Below, in pieces: positions 18,242 through 29,200 of a stretch of 64,000 bases of DNA. The stretch's first letter is position 1; each line of letters begins with the position of its first letter. Under the pieces are notes generated by a model that did no database searches, was not told the DNA's origin, and saw only the letters and a program-made list of their open reading frames with translations. The position numbers and the translations under genes were made by a program. The DNA lies in contig JANQHI010000061.1 in the NCBI GenBank assembly GCA_028282705.1, positions 1-64,000 on the forward strand, written 5' to 3'. The DNA comes from Prolixibacteraceae bacterium (GTDB taxonomy: Bacteria > Bacteroidota > Bacteroidia > Bacteroidales > Prolixibacteraceae).

Positions 18242-18841
18242 TTAATAAAGATGTTTGCCTCCAGACCATCTTTTTTTTGTTAGGTATATTTCGCCTGAAT
18301 CAATGGCTCCATCTTCAATTTGGGTACCCATTGAATCATTCCACCTGTTTAGGTATCCAAACAGGCTGATAACCCCCAGGATTTCCACTATCTCACCATC
18401 ATCCCAGTGTTTGTGCAGGTTTTCTGCAATAGCATCATCTACTGAATTGGGTATGCTTGAGGCTGCCACAGCAAAATCAAGGGCTGCCCTTTCTGCTTCA
18501 GAAAAGGCAGGGTGGGTTTTATACTCCCAAATATTTTCCAGCTTTTCCTGCTCGCTTCCATACCTTTCTGCTGCCCTTATGGTATGTGCCTGGCAATATT
18601 GGCAACCTGCTGTGTAGCTGGACAGGTAGCCTACCAAACGCTTTAGTGCACTGGTTACCTGGCCATGGTTTTTCATAACAGCTTTGTTCAGCCTGATAAA
18701 AGCATAAGCAATTTCTGGCCTTATTTGCATGGTTAATACACTGTTTGGGCAAAAACCCAGGGTTTCATTGAAAAAGAGGACAAGCTTTTCTAATTCAGGG
18801 TCTCCTTCAGGAGATTTGGGATTTACAAGTGGATGTTTCAT
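18242..18841 (-). CDS. Carboxymuconolactone decarboxylase / AhpD-like protein
   Basis: A 199-residue all-helical protein of the AhpD/CMD superfamily. The redox centre is visible as GCQYCQAHT: Cys80, Cys83 and His86. Members act as alkylhydroperoxidases or disulfide carriers, and many have no known substrate. There is no signal peptide. It stands alone on the minus strand and is convergent with the globin gene, 64 bases apart. The CxxC plus His arrangement favours a peroxidase or disulfide-reductase role over a lactone decarboxylase role. Confidence 0.85.
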   Translation of the reverse strand: MKHPLVNPKSPEGDPELEKLVLFFNETLGFCPNSVLTMQIRPEIAYAFIRLNKAVMKNHGQVTSALKRLVGYLSSYTAGCQYCQAHTIRAAERYGSEQEKLENIWEYKTHPAFSEAERAALDFAVAASSIPNSVDDAIAENLHKHWDDGEIVEILGVISLFGYLNRWNDSMGTQIEDGAIDSGEIYLTKKRWSGGKHLY

Positions 18842-18954
18842 ATAGTGCTTATTTCTTGAGTTAGCTAAACCTTTAATGTATAGTTAACTATTATAAATAC
18901 TTTTTGTTTTGTTGGGCAGGAATAAAAGTGTTACTCAATTCTTTGAAGCAAAAA

Positions 18955-18985
18955 AAAATGCACTACAAATTTTGCAGTGCATTTT
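18955..18985 (-). terminator. Intrinsic terminator of the zinc-ribbon/NIF3/MerR/M23 operon
   Basis: Read on the minus strand, a ten-pair perfect stem (AAAATGCACT with AGTGCATTTT) is followed by a run of T residues. It lies about 20 bases after the stop of the zinc-ribbon gene, the last gene of a five-gene minus-strand operon. Confidence 0.75.
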
Positions 18986-19004
18986 AATTTATATTGAAAT
19001 ATTT

Positions 19005-19778
19005 TTAAATCTCTACATTGATCTCACTGATGTTATCATCAACCAGGATGCGCCCACAATATTCACAAACAATAATTTTTTTGCGGCTGGCAATATCCAA
19101 TTGCCTTTGCGGTGGTATTTTATTGAAACATCCACCACATGCATCACGTTGGATGGTAACCACTGCTAACCCATTGCGTGCATTTTTCCTGATCCTTTTA
19201 AATGCTGACAATAACCTGGGCTCAATAAAAATCTCAATTTTCTCTGATTTAGCCTTCATTTTTTCCTCTTCAATCTTGGTTTCAGAGATAATTTCATCAA
19301 GCTCATTCTTCTTTGATTCCAGGTCTCCTTCCCTTTCTGAAAGGTCAGTTGTTGAGGTGCCAATCAGTTCTTTCTTTTCTTCCATCTCAGCAGTGAATTC
19401 TTTGATCCTCTTCTCTGATAGCTGGATTTCAAGGTTCTGAAATTCAATTTCTTTTGATAAAGAATCATATTCGCGGTTGTTGCGGACATTATTTTGCTGC
19501 TCTGTATATTTAGCTATTGATGATTGTGATTCCTTAATAGCAATTTTTTTATTATTGATGGAAGTTTCAAGGTTTTTTATTTCATCTTCAAGGTTGGTGA
19601 TCCTGGTTTTTAACCCTGCAATATCATCTTCAAGGTCTTGTACTTCTAAAGGCAGTTCACCCCTAAGTATTTTTATCTTGTCAGCTTCAGAATAAACAGT
19701 TTGTAATTCAAATAAAGCCCTGAGTTTCTCCTCAATTGAAATGTCTTTCTCTTCTGATTTTGAATATTGTGTATTCAT
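19005..19778 (-). CDS. Coiled-coil protein with C4 zinc ribbon
   Basis: A 257-residue protein: about 180 residues of long heptad-rich coiled coil, then a C-terminal zinc ribbon with ACGGCFNKIPPQRQ and IVCEYCGRIL (two CxxC pairs about 22 residues apart). This matches the zf-RING_7/YacG-like C4 family that usually sits beside NIF3 genes in Bacteroidota and Actinobacteria. Some members are linked to nucleic-acid or flagellar functions, but no general role is established. It is the last gene of the operon, 35 bases after the NIF3 gene, and ends in a strong terminator. The pairing with NIF3 is the best clue to its job. Confidence 0.88.
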   Translation of the reverse strand: MNTQYSKSEEKDISIEEKLRALFELQTVYSEADKIKILRGELPLEVQDLEDDIAGLKTRITNLEDEIKNLETSINNKKIAIKESQSSIAKYTEQQNNVRNNREYDSLSKEIEFQNLEIQLSEKRIKEFTAEMEEKKELIGTSTTDLSEREGDLESKKNELDEIISETKIEEEKMKAKSEKIEIFIEPRLLSAFKRIRKNARNGLAVVTIQRDACGGCFNKIPPQRQLDIASRKKIIVCEYCGRILVDDNISEINVEI

Positions 19779-19813
19779 GCTTTATAAATTATATTTCAAT
19801 TTAATTTGCACCA

Positions 19814-20914
19814 TCAAAAATAACTAACTGGGTTAGTTTTTACTTTTGATAAATGGACTGCAAATTTAGGGAATTTTTTTATAAGTAATTCATAAAAAAG
19901 CTCTTTAGTGAATTGTTCACTTTCAAAGTGCCCAATATCTGCAATGACTATTTTTTTATCAGCATCAAAAAACTGGTGGTATTTAAAATCACCAGTAACA
20001 AAAAAGTCAGCATTTGCAGTAATTGCATTGGGTAATAAAAAAGAACCAGAGCCTCCACAAACTGCAATTTTAGAAACCTCCTTACCCAACAAACTGGTAT
20101 GTTTAATTACACCACAATTAAATGTTTTTTTCAGTTGGATTAAAAAGGCCTCTTCTGAAACAGGCTTTTCCAAAGTACCTACCATGCCCATCCCAACCTG
20201 GTTGTGTTTATTTTCAAGAGGGTATATATCATAAGCAACCTCCTCATATGGGTGGGCATTTAATAAAGCACTGATGACTTTATTTTGTAAATGTTTTGGG
20301 AATATGGTTTCAACCCTTGTTTCTTTTTCAAAATGAATCTCATTTTTGTTGCCTACATAAGGGTTAGTATTGTTTCCTGCCCTAAAACTCCCTGTGCCTT
20401 GAAGGTTATAGCTGCATGAATCATAGTTTCCAATTACCCCTGCTCCTGCATTAAATATAGCAGACCTGACTTTTTCTGCCTGGTCAAAAGGGACAAAAGT
20501 TGCCAGCTTCTGCAATTGGCCTACAGCAGGTTGAAGGATAGTACAATTTGTAAGCCCAAGCTTCTCACATATTTTGCTGTTTACACCTCCCTGGATACTG
20601 TCCATATTGGTGTGGGCTGCATAAATAGCCACATCATTTTTAATGGCTTTTATAAGTGTCCTTTCAATGTAATTTTTCCCGGTAAGTTTCTTTAGCCCTG
20701 AAAAAATGATGGGATGGTGTGCTATTATCAGGTTGCACTGTAGTTTTATGGCCTCTTCAACAACTTCTTCAGTTACATCAATGGTGGTTAAAGCCCCTGT
20801 AACAACCTGGTTAGGGTTACCAGCCAGCAGGCCTGAGTTATCATATGATTCCTGGTAGCTCAATGAAGCTACTGACTCAAAGTAACTGGTTATCTCTTTT
20901 ACTCTTAGTTCCAT
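19814..20914 (-). CDS. NIF3-like dinuclear metal centre protein (GTP cyclohydrolase type 2 family)
   Basis: A 366-residue NIF3/YbgI-family protein. The metal-binding core appears as LSYQESYDNSGLL near the start, LIIAHHPIIFSGLK (His-His) and IYAAHTNMD, with the C-terminal half closing as FFVTGDFKYHQFFDA and IADIGHFESEQ. An inserted central domain of roughly 110 residues (the PII-like domain of long NIF3 proteins) lies between the halves. The ring-shaped metal hydrolase has no agreed substrate. I chose the ATG at 20914; five more residues would follow from the ATG at 20929. Confidence 0.9.
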   Translation of the reverse strand: MELRVKEITSYFESVASLSYQESYDNSGLLAGNPNQVVTGALTTIDVTEEVVEEAIKLQCNLIIAHHPIIFSGLKKLTGKNYIERTLIKAIKNDVAIYAAHTNMDSIQGGVNSKICEKLGLTNCTILQPAVGQLQKLATFVPFDQAEKVRSAIFNAGAGVIGNYDSCSYNLQGTGSFRAGNNTNPYVGNKNEIHFEKETRVETIFPKHLQNKVISALLNAHPYEEVAYDIYPLENKHNQVGMGMVGTLEKPVSEEAFLIQLKKTFNCGVIKHTSLLGKEVSKIAVCGGSGSFLLPNAITANADFFVTGDFKYHQFFDADKKIVIADIGHFESEQFTKELFYELLIKKFPKFAVHLSKVKTNPVSYF

Positions 20915-20941
20915 CAGCTTAAATTTCATTTTTTGGAGAAA

Positions 20942-21283
20942 TTATTCATCTAAAGCATTCTTGATGTCTTCAACCTGAGACCTTATGTTTTGCAGGCGTT
21001 TAATGATTTCAAAAGTGTTTACTGTTTCTTCCCTGTTTTCTTTAAGCTTTTTCTTGGCTCCTTTCAGGGTCATCCCTTTTTCTTTTACAAGGTGGTAAAT
21101 AAGCCTGAGTTCTTCAATGTCTTTCTTGGTAAACAGCCTGTTCCCTTTTTTGTTCCTAAAAGGTTTAACAGAAGGGAATGCTTCTTCCCAAAAACGTATG
21201 GTTGAATGGTTCACCTCAAATAGCTGGGTAACCTCCTTCATGGAGTAATAAATCTTTTCTATTTTGGGTTCTTTATAAGGCAC
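20942..21283 (-). CDS. MerR family transcriptional regulator
   Basis: A 113-residue MerR-type winged helix-turn-helix protein: YSMKEVTQLFEVNHSTIRFWE is the recognition region, followed by NRLFTKKDIEELRLIYHLV and a short dimerisation helix. It lacks an effector-binding domain and any Cys cluster, so no metal or redox sensing is predicted. It lies 8 bases downstream of an M23 peptidase gene and 27 bases upstream of the NIF3 gene. This short MerR next to a LytM peptidase is a recurrent pairing in Bacteroidota; its targets are unknown. Confidence 0.9.
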   Translation of the reverse strand: MPYKEPKIEKIYYSMKEVTQLFEVNHSTIRFWEEAFPSVKPFRNKKGNRLFTKKDIEELRLIYHLVKEKGMTLKGAKKKLKENREETVNTFEIIKRLQNIRSQVEDIKNALDE

Positions 21284-21291
21284 CTTTAAAT

Positions 21292-22272
21292 TTAATCAAA
21301 ACTTTGCCCTGCATTAGCAGAGATGGCAATCATTTTTTCATATTCTTCTGGTGTCAGGTCTTTGTAATAATAATACTGTGGGTTAACAGCCACTCCATTT
21401 TTATGGACTTCATAATGCAGGTGTGGGGCAGTTGAACCACCAGTATTTCCAACATATCCAATCACATCACCACGTTTTACTTTAGCACCATGCCTGACAT
21501 TAAATTTGCTGAGGTGGGCATATACAGTTTCATAACCATAGCCATGGTCAATTTTAATGACCATTCCAAAGCCAACCCTGCTGCGCTTATTCCCTTTTAC
21601 TTCAACCACTTTCCCATCTCCAGTAGCATAAACTTCTGTCCCTGTTGGAGAGGTGAAATCCATGCCATAATGGAATTTCCTGATTTTGTAAATGGGATGT
21701 ATCCTGTAAGCAAAACCTGAAGCTGTGCGCGTTAGGTCTTTGTTTGAAATGGGCATAATTGCAGGGATTGCAGACAACATTTTTTCCTTGTTTTTAGCAA
21801 AGTTCATTACTTCATCATATGATTTTGATTGAATGTAAGCTTCTTTAGAAATTACATCCAGTTTTCGTGAAGTATTGATAACCAATTCTGAATTTTCAAG
21901 GCTTTCCAGCTTTGAATATTTGTTTACACCACCGAAGCCAGCCTTCCTGATAGTTGTTGGGATAGGGTCAGTCTCAAAAATTACGCGGTAAATATTATCG
22001 TCACGCTGCTGTATATCATGTAAAACCTGGTCAATATTATCCAGGTCTTTTGACATTAATTCATATTGGGTTTGAAGCCTCTGGTTTTCACGTTTCAAAG
22101 ATTTCATCCTTGGGGTTTCATAAAAACGCAGGAAAAGTACCACAATAACCAATGCCAAAGCAAGGCTGCTCAGAAAATAAGCCAGGTAGCCCAAAATCCT
22201 ATCTTTGGATTTTAATCCAACTTTCTCGTAATTGAGGGTCTGTGGATTAAATTTGTATTTTTTCTTTGGCAT
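21292..22272 (-). CDS. M23 (LytM) family metallopeptidase
   Basis: A 326-residue envelope peptidase: a cytoplasmic start of about 35 residues, one transmembrane helix (YLAYFLSSLALALVIVVLFL), a coiled coil with RDDNIYRVIFETDPIP, and a C-terminal LytM domain. Zinc ligands are present in HYGMDFTSPTG (His and Asp) and HLHYEVHKNG (HxH), so the enzyme should be active. It would cut peptidoglycan cross-links or stem peptides, or activate an amidase. It is paralogous to the gene upstream; the two lie head to tail with 70 bases between them and probably arose by tandem duplication. Confidence 0.92.
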   Translation of the reverse strand: MPKKKYKFNPQTLNYEKVGLKSKDRILGYLAYFLSSLALALVIVVLFLRFYETPRMKSLKRENQRLQTQYELMSKDLDNIDQVLHDIQQRDDNIYRVIFETDPIPTTIRKAGFGGVNKYSKLESLENSELVINTSRKLDVISKEAYIQSKSYDEVMNFAKNKEKMLSAIPAIMPISNKDLTRTASGFAYRIHPIYKIRKFHYGMDFTSPTGTEVYATGDGKVVEVKGNKRSRVGFGMVIKIDHGYGYETVYAHLSKFNVRHGAKVKRGDVIGYVGNTGGSTAPHLHYEVHKNGVAVNPQYYYYKDLTPEEYEKMIAISANAGQSFD

Positions 22273-22342
22273 TTTAATTCTCAGAATTTTAAATATCTGT
22301 TCAGCAAAATTAATTAAATCTGAAAAATATTACAAAAAGGCA

Positions 22343-23302
22343 TCAATGCCCATCATTGCTTTGGGCAATTATTTGTTCATATTCATCCTTGGGTATATCA
22401 AGTGTGAAAAAGTTGAAAGGGTTTATTTTTTTACCATCTTTGACCATCCCATAGTGTAAATGAGGACCAGAAGTAATACCTGCATTGCCTACAAAAGCAA
22501 TGGTATCTCCTCTTTTCACAACTTGCCCTTGGGTAACATTGAAACGCGAAAGGTGGCCATAAAGTGTTTTAAGCCCATACCCATGGTCAATGGTCAATAG
22601 TTTGCCAAAACCATAAGATGCATAATTTAATTCTTCAACAACACCATTGGCAGGGGCATGTATTGGGGTGCCAACATCAGCACTTAAGTCAACCCCCCAG
22701 TGGAACAACCTTTTTTTATGGACAGGGTGCATCCTGTATCCAAAATAATCCGAGATGTAAGCCACATCTTCTTTTGGGATGGGTGAAATAGCAGGAAAAT
22801 ATATAAGCCTTTTTTTCCTTTCTTTGGCCATTGCCAACAACTCATCATATGATTTTGATTGGATATAAGCTTTTTTAGAAAGTTTGTCAATCTTCTTAGC
22901 AGCCTCAACCAGAAGGTTGGCATTTTCAAAATTTTCATATTTTTTGTACACTTCTGACCCCCCAAAACCACTTTCCCTAACTGACTTGGGGATAGGCTCA
23001 GATTCAGTAATTACCCTGTACAGGCTATCATCACGTTTGCTAATCTCATTCAACTTGCTTTCAACCCTGTTAAACTCCTTTTCAAGTTCAGTATATTGGT
23101 TGAACATTTCTGATTTTTCTTCCTGAAGGTGGTTCAGCTTTGGCCATCCTAATGACCATACAATGCTCGTAATAATGATTGCAGCCAATGCTAATGAGAT
23201 AGCAAAAAATTGCATTGCAGAGTTGATTTTTTGCTTTAAACCAGGCTTCGGCTTTTTATAGTTTAAAGAATCATTATCAAATCTGTAATATTTTTTCAGC
23301 AT
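22343..23302 (-). CDS. M23 (LytM) family metallopeptidase, paralogue
   Basis: A 319-residue protein with the same layout as its downstream neighbour: short cytoplasmic lead (FDNDSLNYKK), transmembrane helix (AMQFFAISLALAAIIITSIV), coiled coil with RDDSLYRVITESEPIPKSV, and LytM domain with HWGVDLSADVG and HLHYGMVKDG retaining the zinc ligands. I chose the ATG at 23302 because MLKKYYRFDND aligns with the paralogue start; the ATG at 23314 would add four residues. It is the first gene of a five-gene minus-strand operon and is divergent from alaS. Shared DDSLYRVI-type motifs show the duplication includes the coiled coil. Confidence 0.92.
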   Translation of the reverse strand: MLKKYYRFDNDSLNYKKPKPGLKQKINSAMQFFAISLALAAIIITSIVWSLGWPKLNHLQEEKSEMFNQYTELEKEFNRVESKLNEISKRDDSLYRVITESEPIPKSVRESGFGGSEVYKKYENFENANLLVEAAKKIDKLSKKAYIQSKSYDELLAMAKERKKRLIYFPAISPIPKEDVAYISDYFGYRMHPVHKKRLFHWGVDLSADVGTPIHAPANGVVEELNYASYGFGKLLTIDHGYGLKTLYGHLSRFNVTQGQVVKRGDTIAFVGNAGITSGPHLHYGMVKDGKKINPFNFFTLDIPKDEYEQIIAQSNDGH

Positions 23303-23344
23303 ATAAAACTGCAATTTAGAGTTATTGAAATTAATTATTTACGT

Positions 23345-23352
23345 TAACTTTG
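23345..23352 (+). promoter_or_regulatory. Candidate -7 box for alaS
   Basis: TAACTTTG followed by CA matches TAnnTTTG; a TTATTG lies 16 bases upstream as a possible -33 box. It sits in the divergent spacer, giving an alaS leader of about 120 bases. Confidence 0.45.
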
Positions 23353-23478
23353 CAAACCTTGAAAACATGGTTAAGTTGAATAAGGTACAAAACTAAACAT
23401 TTAACTAAATGTTAGCTAATTTGTTGTATAAGGATTAGCTTTTTTTAACAATAAAAATAAAGAATAAATTATCTGGAT

Positions 23479-26100
23479 ATGAAGGCTTCAAAAGAGATCA
23501 GAAAAACCTTTCTTGATTTTTTTACTGAAAAAGGTCACCAAATTGTTGATTCAGCCCCTATGGTAGTAAAAGATGACCCAACTTTAATGTTTACCAATGC
23601 AGGGATGAACCAGTTTAAAGACCTGTTTTTGGGTAACCAACCTGTGAAATGGAGCCGCATTGCAGATACCCAGAAATGCTTAAGGGTTTCAGGAAAACAC
23701 AATGACCTGGAAGAAGTAGGGTTGGATACATACCACCACACCATGTTTGAAATGTTGGGCAACTGGTCTTTTGGTGATTACTTCAAAAAAGAGGCTATTG
23801 ACTGGGGCTGGGAGCTGTTAGTGAAGCGTTTTGGGATTTCAGAAGACAGGATTTATGCTACTGTTTTTAAAGGCAGCAAAGAAGACAACCTAGAAAGGGA
23901 TGATGAAGCTGCTGGTTTTTGGGGTGCCTATTTGCCTCAAGGAAGGATATTGAATGGAAGTAAAAAAGATAACTTCTGGGAAATGGGAGATACTGGTCCT
24001 TGCGGCCCCTGCTCTGAGATACATGTAGACTTGCGTGATGAGGAAGAGCGTGAAAAAATCCCCGGGCATGAATTGGTAAACAAAGACCATCCAGAGGTAA
24101 TTGAAATATGGAACCTGGTGTTTATCCAGTATAACAGGAAAGCTAATGGTAGCCTGGAAGAATTGCCTGATAAACATGTTGATACAGGGATGGGGTTTGA
24201 GCGTCTGTGTATGATACTTCAAGGGAAAAAATCAAATTATGATACTGATATTTTCCAAAATATTATCAAGGAATTAGAGAAAATTTCGGGTAAGGGATAT
24301 GGCAAGGATGTAAAAACAGATATAGCCATGAGGGTTATAGCTGACCATTTAAGGGCTGTGTCATTTGCCATAGCTGATGGGCAATTGCCCTCAAATAATA
24401 AAGCAGGATATGTGATCAGGAGGATTCTGAGGAGGGCTGTGCGTTATGGGTACACTTTCCTTGAGTTAAAAGATGCATTCATATACCAGCTGGTTGAAAC
24501 ATTGAAAGATACCATGGGTGATGCTTTCCCTGAAATAGGGGCTCAGCAAAAACTCATTGAGAAGGTGATCAGGGAAGAGGAAAATTCATTTTTGCGTACA
24601 TTGGAAAATGGCATCAGGCTCCTTGACCAGATCATCAAAAAAACAAAAGAAGAAAAACAGCAAACAGTTTCAGGGAAGGTAGCTTTTGAATTGTATGATA
24701 CTTTTGGGTTCCCCCTTGACCTCACAGAACTTATCCTGAAAGAGACTGGCCTTGTGGTCAACCAGAAAGAATTTGATGTAGAGATGGAAGCTCAGAAAAA
24801 CAGGTCAAGGTCAGCTACTTCTTTAGAAACAGGAGACTGGATCATATTAACACCAGATGATGTTGAAGAGTTTGTAGGCTATGATTACCTGGCTACTGAG
24901 GTAAAAATTGCACGTTACAGGAAAATTTCATTTAAAGGAAAAGACTTGTACCAATTAGTATTTAACATCACCCCATTTTATGGTGAAAGTGGTGGGCAGG
25001 TTGGTGATACTGGCTACGTTGAGGCTGATGGAGAAAAAACTAGCATTATTGATACAAAAAAAGAGAACAACCTGATCGTTCATTTAACTAAACAGTTGCC
25101 TGCTGATCCATCAGCTACTTTTAAGGCAGTTGTGAATGAAAATAAGAGGTTGCTCACGGCCAACAACCATACAGCAACACATCTGCTGCATGCTGCTTTA
25201 AGGGAGGTGTTAGGAAGCCATGTTGAGCAAAAAGGCTCATTGGTAAATGCTGACCATTTGCGTTTTGATTTTTCGCACTTCCAGAAAATGACTGATGAAG
25301 AAATTAGTAAAGTGGAAGCCATTGTTAATAAAGAGATAAGGGCAAATTATTTATTGGAAGAAAAGAGGGCTATCCCTATGGCTGAGGCAAAATCATTGGG
25401 AGCTATATCCTTATTTGGTGAAAAATATGGTGACCTGGTGCGTGTAATTAAGTTTGGCAATTCAGTGGAGCTATGTGGTGGTACACATGTAAAAGCCACT
25501 GGGCAAATAGGCGTGCTAAAGATACTTTCAGAGGGTGCTATTGCTGCTGGCATCAGGCGAGTTGAGGCTGTCACTGCTGAACGTGCAGAGAATTACATAA
25601 ACAGCCAGATGGAACTGCTCAAAAGCATCAAAGGGATGATCAAAGGAAGCAAAGATATTCGTGATTCAGTAATGGGGTTGATAGAGGAAAACTCACTGCT
25701 TTCAAAACAAATTGAAAAATTTACAGCAGGGCAATTAAAAATTATAAAAGAGAACCTGAAAAGCCATGCCCTATTAGAGAGGGGGGTTAATATCATAGCT
25801 CAAAAAGTAGAATTTGAAGATGCTGATGTTATTAAAGATTTGGCATTCCAGTTAAAAAATGAAGTTGAGAACCTTTATCTGGTATTGGGAGCAGAAGTTA
25901 ATGGGAAGCCACATTTAACAGTGATGATATCAAATAACATTGTAGAAGAAAAAGGGTTGAATGCAGGGCAAATTGTTCGTGAAGCAGGGCGTGAGTTTAA
26001 AGGTGGTGGTGGTGGTCAGCCTTTCTATGCCACAGCAGGGGGCAAAGATGTAAATGGCATACAGGCTGCCATTGAAAAAGCTTTATCATTTATTGATTAA
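23479..26100 (+). CDS. alaS: Alanyl-tRNA synthetase
   Basis: Charges tRNA-Ala with alanine. The 873-residue length is standard. Class II catalytic domain: [14 protein letters not shown] at the start, then [13 protein letters not shown] and [13 protein letters not shown]. The editing domain carries [14 protein letters not shown] (HxxxH zinc/editing motif) and [13 protein letters not shown] (CxxxH). The C-Ala domain ends with [16 protein letters not shown]. All key residues are present. The leader of more than 100 bases is long enough for regulation but I see no T-box or other known element. ccsBA follows after 106 bases on the same strand. Confidence 0.98.
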   Translation: MKASKEIRKTFLDFFTEKGHQIVDSAPMVVKDDPTLMFTNAGMNQFKDLFLGNQPVKWSRIADTQKCLRVSGKHNDLEEVGLDTYHHTMFEMLGNWSFGDYFKKEAIDWGWELLVKRFGISEDRIYATVFKGSKEDNLERDDEAAGFWGAYLPQGRILNGSKKDNFWEMGDTGPCGPCSEIHVDLRDEEEREKIPGHELVNKDHPEVIEIWNLVFIQYNRKANGSLEELPDKHVDTGMGFERLCMILQGKKSNYDTDIFQNIIKELEKISGKGYGKDVKTDIAMRVIADHLRAVSFAIADGQLPSNNKAGYVIRRILRRAVRYGYTFLELKDAFIYQLVETLKDTMGDAFPEIGAQQKLIEKVIREEENSFLRTLENGIRLLDQIIKKTKEEKQQTVSGKVAFELYDTFGFPLDLTELILKETGLVVNQKEFDVEMEAQKNRSRSATSLETGDWIILTPDDVEEFVGYDYLATEVKIARYRKISFKGKDLYQLVFNITPFYGESGGQVGDTGYVEADGEKTSIIDTKKENNLIVHLTKQLPADPSATFKAVVNENKRLLTANNHTATHLLHAALREVLGSHVEQKGSLVNADHLRFDFSHFQKMTDEEISKVEAIVNKEIRANYLLEEKRAIPMAEAKSLGAISLFGEKYGDLVRVIKFGNSVELCGGTHVKATGQIGVLKILSEGAIAAGIRRVEAVTAERAENYINSQMELLKSIKGMIKGSKDIRDSVMGLIEENSLLSKQIEKFTAGQLKIIKENLKSHALLERGVNIIAQKVEFEDADVIKDLAFQLKNEVENLYLVLGAEVNGKPHLTVMISNNIVEEKGLNAGQIVREAGREFKGGGGGQPFYATAGGKDVNGIQAAIEKALSFID

Positions 26101-26206
26101 ACAAAACACTTCATATTACTGTTTGAAAAATGTCTGGAATGTTCCGGGCATTTTTTTTGGGACATATAGAAAAACATCTAATTTCACAGGTTCAATATAT
26201 AATGGT

Positions 26207-29200
26207 ATGAAAAAAATATATTTCACCCTGACCTCCCTGCCATTTATGGCTTTTATTTTTTTAACATTGGGTTTTTCAATGGCTATTGCAACCTTTGTTG
26301 AAAGCAGTTATGGAACACCTGCAGCAAGGTCATTAATTTATCGTACCTGGTGGTTTGAATTGCTTTGGGCTCTGTTTGCCCTTAATTTATTGAATAACTT
26401 TTTCCGTTTCAAATTGTATTCAAAAGAAAAGCTTACCATGGGGATTTTCCATGTATCTTTTCTAATCATGCTTTTGGGTGCTGTTATCACCAGGTATATT
26501 GGCTATGAAGGGTTGATGCATATCAGGGAAGGGAAAAGTGCTGAATCCATTATCTCAACTGATGACTATTTTTCAGCATCATTTAATGGAGAAGTGAAAG
26601 AAAAGAGGGTCATCTTTTCTGAAATTACCCCAAAACAGTTTTCTGCCAAATTCAATGACAATGGGGCCAGTTTCAAGGTAAAAGCAGTGGGGTATATTGA
26701 GAATGCTGTGCGCCAACCTATCCCATCTGAAAATGGAGAGCCTGTAATTGATTTTGTATTCTCAGTCCCTGGGGTAAAAGGTATGCAAAGTTATAACATA
26801 AGAAGGGGAGATGGGGTTAATTTTCCTGGTTTTTCAGTTACTTTTGGAGCAGGGGAAAAAGCTACTATTAGGTTCTTCAGTGAAGGCAGCCAGTTATCCA
26901 TGGTTTCAGAGGTTGTGTTAGAAGAAATGGCTATGGCAACCCAGGATAAGGTAAAATTCAATGCTGGAGATACAATCCCTATTAAAAAAATGTTCTTGTA
27001 TGGCTATGGTGATATACGTTTTTTGGTTAGGAATTTTTACGAAAACGCAACTTTTACAGCAGTAAAAAGCCAGCAAGGAGAGACAGGAGAGAATGCAATT
27101 ATTGTAAAAATATCAGATGGGGTTAAAGAGAAAACTGTACCTGTTTTCGGGCATCCTTCAGTAGTTGGAGATACATTAAAAGTTCCTTTATCTGAGGGTA
27201 ACCTAAAATTAGCCTATGGGGCTAAAAGAATAAAAGTCCCACTTTCTTTATTCCTCAAAGATTTTCAGATGGAAAAATACCCTGGGTCAAATTCACCTTC
27301 TTCTTATGCTTCAGAAGTAGTTTTAAATGATGAGTCAGAAGGGTTGTCAAAAAATATCAGGATATTTATGAATAATACATTGACCTATAAAGGGTTTAAG
27401 TTTTTCCAGTCATCTTATGACCAGGATGAAAAAGGGACTGTCCTTTCAGTTAACCATGATTTTTGGGGAACCTGGATAACTTATTTTGGCTACCTACTTC
27501 TTACTCTGGGAATAATTTTGTCTTTACTAAATAAAAAATCTTATTTCCATGTGCTGGTCAAAAGGTTAAAAACCACGCAAATAGCTAAGGTTGTGGTGGG
27601 CTTGGTGCTATTAATGAGTGCCCTATCTGTTTCTGCACAATCTGGCTCAGCAGGAACTGCAATCCCTACTGTAAATAAAGCAATTGTAGAAGAATTTAGC
27701 AAGGTTTGGGTACAAGGTCCTGATGGGCGCATTGAGCCAATGTCTACTTTAGCAAGTGAAGTGGTAAGGAAGGTTAGTAGGAAATCTAAGTTGTATGGCA
27801 AGCAGCCAGAGGAAGTGATGCTTAGTGTTATGGCATGGCCTGAAATATGGCAGGAGCTACCCATCATAAAAGTTTCAAATAAGCAGTTGGCAACAGACCT
27901 GGGCATTGCAGGAAAATATGCAACCATCAAACAATTATTTGATGAGCAGGGTGCCTATAAATTGATGGACAGGGTAATGGCTGCCCACAATAAAACCCCA
28001 GCTTTTAGGAATAAGATTGAAAAAGAGGTCATTTATGTTGATGAACGCGTGAATATATTTTTCATGCTGATGAGAGGTGGGTTGTTGGCCATGTTCCCAA
28101 CAGGAAACTATGAAGACCCATGGCTTACCCCAGGCAGCACAACTTTAGGAATGCCAGCTGGTGATTCAATATTTATAAAAAATGGAACACAATTAATGGT
28201 TGAATCAATTTTAGGGCAAAAAAATGTTGAAGCCCTACAGGTGGTTAATGCCATTGGTAAATACCAGCAAAAATTTGGAGAGGGGATCCTCCCTTCTGAA
28301 AGCAAAAAGGGAATAGAGATACTTTATAATAAAGTAAATATTTTTAAACGGATTTTCCCTTATTACCTGCTTTTTGGCTTTTTATTGCTTTTTGTGTTAT
28401 TTATAAATATTTTTCGCCAAAAGCTAATGCCTGTTTGGTTAAAAGGTGGTTTCCTGGCAGTTATTATTTTAGCATTCATAGGGCATACAATAGGCTTGGT
28501 TGCCAGATGGTATATATCAGGGCATGCTCCATGGAGCAATGGCTTTGAGTCAGTTGTGTATGTTTCGTGGGCAGCTATGCTTGCTGGGTTAATTTTTGGG
28601 CGGAAATATTTTATGGTAATTGGTACGGCAGCAGTATTATCAGGGATTGGGTTGTTTGTAGCCCATTTAAGCTGGATGAACCCTGAAGTTACAAACCTTG
28701 TACCTGTGCTAAAATCCTATTGGTTGACAATCCATGTGGCCATAATTACTGCCAGTTATGGTTTTATAGGTTTAAGTGCATTCTTGGGTATCCTTGTTTT
28801 AATACTGATCTCCTTGCGCACAAAAGCTAATTCTGATAAGGTAGGTAGGTTTATAACACAATTGACTACCATTAATGAAATGTCGGCTATGGTGGGTTTA
28901 TATTTTCTCACTATTGGGACTTTCCTGGGGGCAATCTGGGCAAATGAAAGCTGGGGGCGTTACTGGGGTTGGGATCCAAAAGAAACATGGGCTTTGATTA
29001 CCATAGTACTCTACTCATTTATTGCACATATGCGTTTAATTCCTTCACTAAAAGGAGTTTATAATTATAATCTGGCTTCAGTAATTGGCTTTGCTTCAGT
29101 GCTCATGACCTATTTTGGTGTCAACTATTACCTTTCAGGTTTGCATTCATATGGCAAGGGGGTAGCTGATGGTATCCATTGGGCTGTGCCTGTTAGTTTT

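Noticed and set aside
27541-27930. 129-codon minus-strand open frame
   Set aside because: Antisense to ccsBA; no family match and no start context.
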